DNA of 64,000 nt from Micrococcaceae bacterium Sec5.8. Its GTDB lineage: Bacteria > Actinomycetota > Actinomycetes > Actinomycetales > Micrococcaceae. The translations under genes and the position numbers were made by a program. The DNA lies in NCBI GenBank assembly GCA_039636775.1, contig CP143429.1:1-64000 (forward strand), in the 5' to 3' direction. The notes under the pieces are model-generated. The model was not told where the DNA came from. It made no database searches and saw only the letters and a list, made by a program, of their open reading frames with translations. Shown one piece after another: positions 57,657 through 64,000 of the stretch (the stretch's first letter is position 1; each line of letters starts with the position of its first letter).

Positions 57657-58948
57657 GGGGTTTTCGTGCCGTTCATGACGTCGTCCATCTCCGCGGCGGC
57701 ATCCGTTGTGGCTTCCTCAACACTCTTCTGGCCGGAAAGTATTGCCTGGATCATCGCATTGGTGGTCTTCTTGGCCTGCACGGCACCGTACTTGGGAGTG
57801 ACGGGAACTGAGCCGCCGCCGTCGACCATCTGCTTGGCGAATGATTTCACCAGCGGGTCATCGGACTTCACGGTCTCGTTCAGCAGCGATTTGGTGCCGG
57901 GGAAGTACCCGCTCTGGTCGGCCCACTCCTGCGCGAACTTGCCGGTGCCCATCAACTTCACGAAAGCCCAGGCGAGGTCTTCGTTCTTTGCGGTGTTGAA
58001 CACGCTCAGGTGCGAGCCGCCGAGGACCGACGGGCTGATGCCGCCGTCCTTGCCGGGGATGGGGACTGCGCCCAGCTTGCCCTCGAGTCCCGGAGCCTTC
58101 TTGACGATGGTGGCGGGGGTCCAGGATCCGGAGATGGCCATGGCGACCTTGCCCTGGGCGAAGTTATCGAGGACGTCGGTTTCCTTCCACGTGGTGGCGC
58201 CAGCGGTGGAGAAGCCGTGTTTGGTGGCCAGATCCGTATAGAACTGGATGCCTTCACGGGATTTGTCGCTGGCCAGGCCCGATTCCCAGCTCCCGCTCTT
58301 TTGCACTGAGACGTCCCCGCCTGCGCCCCACACCCAGGGATAGGCGTGCATTTCTGCGTCACCGGCAACCGGGAAGGGGATCAGGTCGGGGCGCTTGGCT
58401 TTGATGACATCGGCTGTGTCGACCAGTTCCTGCCAGGTAGTGGGGGCCGTCAGGCCCAGCTCCTCGAACACGTCGGTGCGGTAGATGATCGAGCGCACTC
58501 CGGCGTACCAGGGCATGCCGTAGAGGTCGCCGTCGTACGTGCCGGATTCGACCAGGCCTTTCACGAGGTCACCATCGAGGCCGGCTTCCTTGACCTTGGC
58601 GCCGATCGGCGCGAGTGCCCCGGCATCGGCGAACTCGGCCGTCCAGGTATTTCCGGTTTCAGCGACGTCCGGCGTCGTGTTGCCGGCAATGGCGGTCACG
58701 AAGCGGTCGTGAGCGTCGGCCCATTGCACATACTCGACGTTGAGCTTGGCCCCTGTCTCCTTGGTGAACTCCTGGCCGACCGAATCAAAGAACGCCTCAG
58801 AGTCGGGGTTGGTGCCTTTCATGATCCAGACGTTGAGCGTTTCGCCGTCGGCTTTGCTTGCATCTCCGCCCGTGGAGCTGCCGCCGCAAGCGGATAGGGA
58901 CAGTGCCATGACGGCGGCCATGGCGGCGGAAAGGTAGCGCTTCTGCAT
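57653..58948 (-). CDS. ABC transporter sugar-binding lipoprotein
   Basis: A 431-residue extracellular solute-binding protein of family 1. The signal peptide ends in lipobox LSAC with Cys21 lipidated (ACGGSSTGG). The mature part carries NVWIMKGTNPD, GNTTPDVAETGNTW and the MPWYAGVRSIIYRTD hinge region typical of CUT1 binding proteins. With the operon's enzymes the ligand is probably a GlcNAc- or MurNAc-containing sugar. GAGGAG precedes the ATG. First gene of the eight-gene operon. Confidence 0.94.
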   Translation of the reverse strand: MQKRYLSAAMAAVMALSLSACGGSSTGGDASKADGETLNVWIMKGTNPDSEAFFDSVGQEFTKETGAKLNVEYVQWADAHDRFVTAIAGNTTPDVAETGNTWTAEFADAGALAPIGAKVKEAGLDGDLVKGLVESGTYDGDLYGMPWYAGVRSIIYRTDVFEELGLTAPTTWQELVDTADVIKAKRPDLIPFPVAGDAEMHAYPWVWGAGGDVSVQKSGSWESGLASDKSREGIQFYTDLATKHGFSTAGATTWKETDVLDNFAQGKVAMAISGSWTPATIVKKAPGLEGKLGAVPIPGKDGGISPSVLGGSHLSVFNTAKNEDLAWAFVKLMGTGKFAQEWADQSGYFPGTKSLLNETVKSDDPLVKSFAKQMVDGGGSVPVTPKYGAVQAKKTTNAMIQAILSGQKSVEEATTDAAAEMDDVMNGTKTP

Positions 58949-58994
58949 GCGGTCTCCTCATTGAAACGTGTGAGCGGATTAAGCGCCCCGCTGT

Positions 58995-59046
58995 GGTGAA
59001 AATAATTATCCACTCATGAAACCATAGTCGAAACTTATTTTCCACC
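58995..59046 (-). promoter_or_regulatory. Promoter and twin operators of the amino sugar operon
   Basis: Two related imperfect palindromes flank the promoter: 58995-59013 (GGTGAAAATAATTATCCAC) and 59027-59046, which on the minus strand reads GGTGGAAAATAAGTTTCGAC. On the minus strand the -35 TTTCGA (59028-59033) lies in the second and the -10 GATAAT (59005-59010) lies in the first, 17 bp apart. Repression by the operon's own RpiR regulator is inferred. Confidence 0.65.
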
Positions 59047-59110
59047 ATGAGGCGGTCCCGTCGTCTGTTCGGCCTGCGTTGCCGGGGACAGCGCGACGGC
59101 GACGGCGGCG

Positions 59111-59206
59111 GTCGCCTACGCCGGCGGTCGCCTATGCCGGCAGGCGCCTATGCCGGCGGTCGCCTATGCCGGCGGTCGCCTACGCCGGCGGTCGCCTATG
59201 CCGGCA
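59111..59206. repeat. Six tandem copies of a 16-bp repeat
   Basis: Consecutive units of consensus GTCGCCTAYGCCGGCG at 59111, 59127, 59143, 59159, 59175 and 59191, with only one or two changes each. The last unit contains the TAG stop of nagA (59196-59198). The units can pair with one another through GCCGGC. Confidence 0.92.
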
Positions 59207-60392
59207 GGCGCCGGCCGGCCGCGAACACGGCGTCGACCGTGAGCTCATCGCTGAGAAGAACCGCGTCGGCGGCGTAACCGGCCGCAAGCAGACCGAGGTC
59301 ATGGCTGCGCCCGATAGCCCGCGCGGGGGTTTCGGTCAGCGCCGTGACCGCCTCTTCGACAGGGATGCCCGACTCCCTAACCGCCCGGCGCAGGGCTGCG
59401 TCCAGGGTGAGCGTGGAGCCGGCGATGGCCCCCTCCATCCCGGTCCCGTCGCTGGCGAGGCGGGCCACGCCGCCGGTGACGGTGACGGCCAGTGACCCGA
59501 GCACATACTCACCGTCATCGGCACCGGCGGCGGCCATGGCGTCGGTGATCAAGGCGATCCGGCCCGGAGCGCCGGCGAAGGCCAGGCGCACCACCTCCGG
59601 GTGGACGTGGACCCCGTCGTTAATGATTTCCAGCGTCACTCCGGGCGAATGCGTTGCTGCTGCGACCGGTCCGGGTGCCCGGTGGTGGATGCCGTGCATG
59701 GCGTTGAAGGCGTGGGTCAGGATCGAGGCGCCGTCCTTGAACGCCGCCAGGGCCGTGGCGTAGTCGGCCGAACTGTGCCCGACAGCCACGGCGACACCGG
59801 CGTCGACGAGTGTACGGATGGCTTCCGGCGCGCCTGGCAGCTCAGGCGCCAGGGTCCATTGGCGCAGGTGGCCCCTGGCGGCGGTGAGCAGCCGGGCTAT
59901 CGACTCACTGTCGGGGGCGCGGAGCAGTGCCGGGTCGTGCGCCCCCCGGAAGGAGTTGTCGAGGAAGGGACCTTCAAGGTGCGCGCCAAGCACCAGCGGG
60001 TTCGTCTCGGCCGCGTCGGCGACGGCGGCGAGCCGGAGTTCAAGGTCGCTTTGGCAGGCAGTGACGAGGGAGAGCACGGCGCGGGTGGTGCCGTGGCGGT
60101 GGTGGACGGCCAGGGCTTCACGGATGGCGCGGGCCCCCTCCGGGCCGCCAGTACCGACATCAAACGCAAACCCGCCGCCGCCGTGACAGTGGATGTCGAT
60201 AAAGCCCGGGGTCAGCCGGCGGCCGGCGGCATCGGTCACGTCCCGGGCCGCAGCGCCCAGGGCCTGCCAGCCGGTGCCCGACCCGACAGCTGACACCGCA
60301 GTGCCCGTGAAAGCCACCCAGGCGTCGGCAGTGGTGCAGCCGCCGGAGACCAGGCGGGCGGAGTGGATGATGCAGGTGGGTGGAACAGTCAT
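59196..60392 (-). CDS. nagA: N-acetylglucosamine-6-phosphate deacetylase
   Basis: Removes acetate from GlcNAc-6P to give GlcN-6P for NagB. The 398-residue amidohydrolase has the N-terminal metal motif GFIDIHCHGGGGFAFD, GAHLEGPFLD, VGHSSADYATALAAF with THAFNAM, and ALITDAMAAAG. The very end (residues 393-398) runs into the 16-bp tandem repeat. The ATG overlaps the deoR stop by 4 bp, so the two are co-translated. Confidence 0.95.
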   Translation of the reverse strand: MTVPPTCIIHSARLVSGGCTTADAWVAFTGTAVSAVGSGTGWQALGAAARDVTDAAGRRLTPGFIDIHCHGGGGFAFDVGTGGPEGARAIREALAVHHRHGTTRAVLSLVTACQSDLELRLAAVADAAETNPLVLGAHLEGPFLDNSFRGAHDPALLRAPDSESIARLLTAARGHLRQWTLAPELPGAPEAIRTLVDAGVAVAVGHSSADYATALAAFKDGASILTHAFNAMHGIHHRAPGPVAAATHSPGVTLEIINDGVHVHPEVVRLAFAGAPGRIALITDAMAAAGADDGEYVLGSLAVTVTGGVARLASDGTGMEGAIAGSTLTLDAALRRAVRESGIPVEEAVTALTETPARAIGRSHDLGLLAAGYAADAVLLSDELTVDAVFAAGRRLPA

Positions 60393-61183
60393 GATGCGAC
60401 GATCACGTCCAGGCCCTGGTCCGCAAATGCGGCCCGCTGCTCCGAGCTGATCCCTGAGTCCGTGATGAGCCCGCTGAACCGGTGCAGCTCGCCTACGCGG
60501 GCGAACGCTACGCGGCCGATTTTGCTGGAGTCGGCCACGATCATGGCCCTGCCGGCGCGCTCTGCCATCAGGGAGTTGACGGCGGCCTCACGTTCATCGT
60601 TCACGGTTGGGCCAGCCTGTGGATCCAGCCCGTTCACGCCGATGAACGCGATGTCCATGCGCACCCGCTGCAGCACGGCATCGCTGTACGGGCCGACGAG
60701 TTCGTATGAGCGCGAGTGCACCACCCCGCCGGTCACCACGGTCTTGATTTGGGGGCGCATTGCCAATTGCGCGGCGATGTTGAGGGCATTGGTCACCACC
60801 GTCAGTGTGGCGTGCGGGGAGGCCTCCATGATGTCCGCTCGGGCACCCAGTACGCCGGCGATCGCCGTGCTGGTGGTGCCCCCGCAGAGCCCGACGACGG
60901 CGCCGCGGGCTACGAGGGCGCTGGCTGCGCGTGCGATCAGGAGCTTCTGCGGCGCGTTCTGCTCGCGTTTGTAGCGCAGGGGCAGGTCATAAGCAACGGA
61001 TTGCCCGATCGCACCGCCCCGCGTGCGGGTGAGCAGCTGCTGGGCCGCGAGCGTGTCCAGATCCCGGCGCGCGGTTGCCGCCGAAACGCCGAGGCTGGTG
61101 ATGATGTCATCGATCTCAATTTGGCCGGATTCGGCGAGCAGGTCGAGCACTGCGGCGAGGCGCTCCGTGCGGTCCAGTGTCAT
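60389..61183 (-). CDS. DeoR-family transcriptional regulator
   Basis: A 264-residue repressor with an N-terminal winged HTH (TERLAAVLDLLAESGQIEI, TSLGVSAATARRDLDTL) and a C-terminal sugar-isomerase-like domain (DIAFIGVNGLDPQAGPT, MIVADSSKIGR). Such regulators respond to phosphosugars. It is coupled to nagA and overlaps the ROK remnant upstream by 4 bp. Confidence 0.93.
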   Translation of the reverse strand: MTLDRTERLAAVLDLLAESGQIEIDDIITSLGVSAATARRDLDTLAAQQLLTRTRGGAIGQSVAYDLPLRYKREQNAPQKLLIARAASALVARGAVVGLCGGTTSTAIAGVLGARADIMEASPHATLTVVTNALNIAAQLAMRPQIKTVVTGGVVHSRSYELVGPYSDAVLQRVRMDIAFIGVNGLDPQAGPTVNDEREAAVNSLMAERAGRAMIVADSSKIGRVAFARVGELHRFSGLITDSGISSEQRAAFADQGLDVIVAS

Positions 61184-61368
61184 GCGGTTCCTGTCTCCAT
61201 AAGAGTGGTGGCGCCAGAAAGGGCAGCCGGACGTTCAGCGGCGGCGCGGGCGCGCAGTGCCGCGCCGAGGAGTCCGGCGTTCTCCCCGGTCCGCGCAGGG
61301 AGCAGCAGCGGAGGGCGGTGGAAGGTGAGCAGCGCGCCGACACGTTCCCGCAGCGGGTCCCCGGCCAT
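61180..61368 (-). pseudogene. ROK-family kinase C-terminal remnant
   Basis: A 62-codon frame (MAGDPLRERVGALLTFHR..., then PARTGENAGLLGAALRAR) matches only the extreme C-terminus of ROK sugar kinases. The N-terminal ATP site, the ExGH and zinc motifs are missing. It begins at an ATG with AGGAG eight bases upstream and overlaps deoR by 4 bp, so it may still be translated. An internal deletion that kept the original start region would explain this. No kinase activity is possible. Confidence 0.65.
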
Positions 61369-61399
61369 GACGTGTCTCCTACTCGGCTGCTTCGGTTCT

Positions 61400-61446
61400 G
61401 TTCCACGATCGATTCTGATCGCAAACGCCATCATCCGATCACTTTA
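61400..61446 (-). promoter_or_regulatory. Possible DeoR operator/promoter region
   Basis: Upstream of the ROK remnant-deoR-nagA unit are repeated GATC-containing half sites (CGATCGATTCTGATCG near 61408 and ATCCGATCACT near 61434). Several facing GATC motifs suggest an operator, but no clear single palindrome can be assigned. Confidence 0.35.
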
Positions 61447-61689
61447 GCTCGTCGGGCCGGCGGTCTCATCGTAGTTAGCATGACCGTACGGGTCATGAAC
61501 CCTGCGGTGCACGGGCTATCGGCAGCGTCATTCCGCTGGGTTGGTGCCGGGCTTGGAAAACGCAACGGCCGAAGAGCACCACAGTTGCGCTCAACGATGC
61601 TATCCAGACGGCCGGCATCAGCGCCGGCGGGTTGCCGGCCAAAGGTATTGCGGTGGAGGACCGTTCCAGGCGGCAGTAGGCTTCCGATC

Positions 61690-62067
61690 ATGCCTGTCCT
61701 TCCTTTGGCCTTCTGCGCGGTGCTCGGCATCCTTGCGGTGTTCCAGCTGCTGCTCATCACCGGGCTGCCCCTGGGCCGGTTCGCTTGGGGAGGCCAGAAC
61801 CCGGTGCTGCCCGCGCGGCTCAGAGTCGGAAGTGCCGTGTCGATCGTCGTCTATGCGGCTTTCGCTCTCGTTGCGTTGGAACGAACCGGCCTGATCTCGA
61901 TCCTCCCGTCGTCCTCTTTCACGGTGGCTGCGATGTGGGTGATTGCGGCCTACCTGCTCCTTAGCGTGCTGCCGAATCTCGCCTCGAAGAGCAGTCATGA
62001 AAGACGGGTGATGGTTCCGGTGTCCCTGGTCCTGGCAGGCCTTGCCTTTCTCATCGCGGCCGGGTGA
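61690..62067 (+). CDS. Small four-helix membrane protein
   Basis: A 125-residue membrane protein with four helices (about 3-22, 41-62, 73-92, 102-122). It reads PLAFCAVLGILAVFQLLLIT, RLRVGSAVSIVVYAAFALVAL, and VMVPVSLVLAGLAFLIAAG. The glycine- and Trp-containing loop GRFAWGGQNPVLPARLRVGS resembles DUF-type small membrane proteins of Actinobacteria. The function is unknown. The longer open frame from 61177 overlaps the ROK/DeoR region and is not used. Confidence 0.75.
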   Translation: MPVLPLAFCAVLGILAVFQLLLITGLPLGRFAWGGQNPVLPARLRVGSAVSIVVYAAFALVALERTGLISILPSSSFTVAAMWVIAAYLLLSVLPNLASKSSHERRVMVPVSLVLAGLAFLIAAG

Positions 62068-62345
62068 CCGGGCGGCGTTGCAACGCACAGTCGCCGGGGG
62101 CAACCCAGCGGCCGTTACGGACCCTGGGGTGCGGCCGAACGCTCGAGTGCTGTGGCGCAACGGGCCGCCGCCGTCGGTGACCACCGCGGACGCCATAACG
62201 TCCCCGCCGCAAACTTTTGCTCCTGATGGTGCAGCCAGAACACATCGGCGCGCTTGGCGATGACGGCGGCCGCCACTCGGCGCTCCCATTCGTCAATGAT
62301 CACGTGCCGATCCAACGGGCCGCCGGTGCCTGTAAGAATGAGGGC
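62068..62345. other. Intergenic region with a doubtful minus-strand frame
   Basis: No strongly supported gene. A minus-strand frame at 62115-62357 (80 codons) begins in a protein-like way (HVIIDEWERRVAAAVIAKRAD) and then turns Arg/Ala/Ser-rich. Its start overlaps that of the ATPase gene, so at most it is a degraded or short unknown gene. Confidence 0.35.
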
Positions 62346-63068
62346 ATGGCCCTCCACGATTATCCGATCCGGCGGCTCGCAGAGGACCCTGCGAACACTT
62401 TGGACCGCTTACGGTGGCCTGCCTCCCTGCCCCCAATCGCCCAGGTCCTCGATCAAGGACTGGACCTGACGTCCGCCACCGTGCTGGTGGGCGAGAACGG
62501 GTCCGGAAAATCCACGCTGGTGGAAGCCATCGCGTTGGCTTACGGTTTGTCGCCTGAGGGGGGATCAACCGGAGCGCGGCACACGACCCGGGCCAGCGAA
62601 TCCGCGCTCGCCGATCACCTGCAGCTGGTCCGGAACGCCGGTACCACCAGACGGGGCTACTTTCTCCGTGCGGAAACCATGCATGGGTTCTTCACCTATC
62701 TTGAGAGCAACCCGAGCACCGCCGGACCGGATATTCCGTTCCATGACATGTCCCATGGCGAGTCCTTCCTGGAGCTGGCCGTTAACCGATTCCACGGGGA
62801 CGGACTGTGGGTGCTGGATGAGCCGGAATCCGCGTTGTCCTTTACCGGGTCCCTCACCCTGCTTGCCGTCCTGAAAGAGCTACTGGCCGCCGGCAAATCC
62901 CAGGTCATCATGTCCACCCACTCACCGGTGCTCGCTGCCCTTCCCGGCGCACAAATCCTCGAAGTGGGGCCCTGGGGGTTGCGGCCGCGGGTGTGGGCTG
63001 ATCTGGACCTCGTCGCAAACTGGCGGTCGTTCCTGGACGCGCCGGAGCGGTACCTCCGCCATATGTAG
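62346..63068 (+). CDS. AAA/ABC-type ATPase
   Basis: A 240-residue stand-alone ATPase. Walker A is VGENGSGKSTLVEAIALAYG (about 49-68). The signature-like segment is DMSHGESFLELAV, Walker B is LWVLDEPESALS, and the switch histidine is STHSPVLAALPG. It has no membrane domain, and resembles the AAA_21/SbcC-like family often acting with nucleases or on DNA. No nuclease is adjacent, so the role is unknown. ATG at 62346 is chosen by homology to the N-terminus (DYPIRRL). Confidence 0.85.
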   Translation: MALHDYPIRRLAEDPANTLDRLRWPASLPPIAQVLDQGLDLTSATVLVGENGSGKSTLVEAIALAYGLSPEGGSTGARHTTRASESALADHLQLVRNAGTTRRGYFLRAETMHGFFTYLESNPSTAGPDIPFHDMSHGESFLELAVNRFHGDGLWVLDEPESALSFTGSLTLLAVLKELLAAGKSQVIMSTHSPVLAALPGAQILEVGPWGLRPRVWADLDLVANWRSFLDAPERYLRHM

Positions 63069-63115
63069 GCGCGGCCGCCGGGGAGGCACGCCGGTCCGCT
63101 GTACCGTGGTGGCCA

Positions 63116-63901
63116 ATGACTATTTCAAAGTATCTTGCGGCGTATGACCAGCAGCTTAGGACAGATGCGGAGACCCCCAGTGCGATCGCCGTTGAGCGGC
63201 TGGGCCCTCTGCGGCTGGTGACCTTCGAGGGCGGCCGCGGCTTCGTGACCTATCAGGACCTCGACGGGGCGGATGTTGAGACGATCGCTCGATGGGTGGC
63301 CGAAGCACTGGCGGTCTGCCGGGCAGATCCGGCAATTGCGCGGGTCGAATGGAAGACGCGCGGCCATGACCACGCCCCCGGACTCCACGGCGCGCTGCTC
63401 GCGAACGGATTCGAACCTTACGAGACCGAGGCAATCATGATCGGGCCGGCCGGTGTTCTCAGTGGCGAGGTGGAGCTTCCGCCAGGGGTGGGCCTGCGGC
63501 GGGTCACGGAGGAGCAGGACATCCGGGCCATGAGCGCCATGCAGGATGAGGTTTTTGGCAGTCCGCCCTCGGACGGCAACGCCGAGGCCGTCCTGCGCCG
63601 GGCCGCCCGCGGCGACGGGATGGAGCTGTGGGTTGCCGAACATCGAGGGGTGATCGTCAGCGCCGGCCGCCTTGAGCCGGTTCCCGGCACGGACTTTGCG
63701 GGAATCTGGGGCGGGGCGACGCGTGAGCAATGGCGCGGCCGGGGAATCTACCGTGCAGTCACCGCCGCCCGGGCCCGTGCCGCGCTCGCTCTGGGCAAGA
63801 CGCTCATCCACAGCGATTCAACGGACTATTCACGGCCGATCCTGGAACGCTATGGCCTGCTTCGGGTCTCAACGACGACGCCGTACCGCTGGCGGCGCTG
63901 A
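63116..63901 (+). CDS. GNAT family acetyltransferase
   Basis: A 261-residue protein. The C-terminal GNAT fold (about 120-260) has the acetyl-CoA loop REQWRGRGIYRAVTAARARAA and the preceding strand TDFAGIWGGAT. The N-terminal half (KYLAAYDQQLRTDAE to LEANGFEPYETEAIMIG-like) forms a degenerate second GNAT-like domain. The substrate is unknown. ATG at 63116. Confidence 0.88.
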   Translation: MTISKYLAAYDQQLRTDAETPSAIAVERLGPLRLVTFEGGRGFVTYQDLDGADVETIARWVAEALAVCRADPAIARVEWKTRGHDHAPGLHGALLANGFEPYETEAIMIGPAGVLSGEVELPPGVGLRRVTEEQDIRAMSAMQDEVFGSPPSDGNAEAVLRRAARGDGMELWVAEHRGVIVSAGRLEPVPGTDFAGIWGGATREQWRGRGIYRAVTAARARAALALGKTLIHSDSTDYSRPILERYGLLRVSTTTPYRWRR

Positions 63902-63930
63902 ACCGGAGCCTGTGTTCCCGCCCGCGGGTT

Positions 63931-64000
63931 TTATTCGGCGGAGGGCCGCTGCCGCTGCCGTTTCGTCGCTGACCGCTGTTCCTTGGCGGCCAGGCGGCGA
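63931..64000 (-). CDS. Possible 3' end of a minus-strand gene
   Basis: On the minus strand the last 23 codons of the window read RRLAAKEQRSATKRQRQRPSAE followed by TAA (63931-63933). The basic, Gln/Arg-rich tail looks like a real C-terminus, and a GC-palindrome CCCGCGGG followed by TTTTATT lies beside it. The rest is outside the window, so identity cannot be judged. Confidence 0.35.
   Translation of the reverse strand, partial: RRLAAKEQRSATKRQRQRPSAE

Overview
The window starts on the first base of dnaA and reads like the origin-proximal end of a high-GC actinobacterial chromosome. The order dnaA-dnaN-gnd-recF-DUF721-gyrB-gyrA-DUF3566-tRNA-Ile-DLW-39-tRNA-Ala, followed by crgA and the pknB-pknA-pbpA-rodA-pstP-fhaB-fhaA block, fits Micrococcaceae, most likely Arthrobacter or Pseudarthrobacter. 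That placement rests on synteny and protein character, not on a database search. Nearly every gene is intact. I see no prophage, insertion sequence, rRNA operon or CRISPR array.

1-12.2 kb is the replication core: initiator, oriC-type spacer, sliding clamp, recF, a DUF721/DciA protein, gyrase, and two tRNA genes flanking a 38-codon DLW-39 protein. 12.2-19.7 kb holds a DMT exporter, a GT2 glycosyltransferase, a membrane protein built from 11-residue repeats, a cyclophilin, a zinc-ribbon rhomboid protease, tag, crgA and a pabA/trpG-type amidotransferase. Between the rhomboid gene and tag lies about 1.1 kb without a gene, containing a dense second cluster of DnaA boxes arranged largely as head-to-head pairs. 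19.7-29.4 kb is the minus-strand growth and division operon fhaA-fhaB-pstP-rodA-pbpA-pknA-pknB, with mostly 4-bp overlaps.

29.8-40 kb is accessory metabolism: tRNA-Leu, a TetR regulator divergent from an amine (putrescine-type) oxidase-universal stress protein-APC permease operon, several small redox, membrane and conserved hypothetical genes, a lipoprotein, and a LacI-family remnant. 39.3-46.7 kb is a 5-oxoproline (pyroglutamate) locus: an FCD-type GntR regulator, DUF1445, an NRAMP-related transporter, and divergently pxpA, a fused pxpB-pxpC, and a biotin carboxylase-BCCP fusion. Three TTGTTSAACAA-type operators lie in the divergent spacer. 46.7-49.4 kb holds an XRE regulator, a zinc alcohol dehydrogenase and a STAS-like protein.

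49.5-61.4 kb is a cell-wall amino sugar recycling island. A minus-strand operon (solute-binding lipoprotein, two permeases, nagZ, anmK, a GlcNAc kinase, murQ, RpiR regulator) sits with nagB convergent to it and deoR-nagA upstream. Together they encode a complete route from imported or recycled GlcNAc/anhydro-MurNAc sugars to fructose 6-phosphate. The ABC ATPase is absent and is presumably a shared one elsewhere. Two similar operators overlap the promoter of the transporter operon. The last 2.6 kb carries a small membrane protein, a small AAA/ABC-type ATPase, a GNAT acetyltransferase and probably the 3' tip of a further minus-strand gene.
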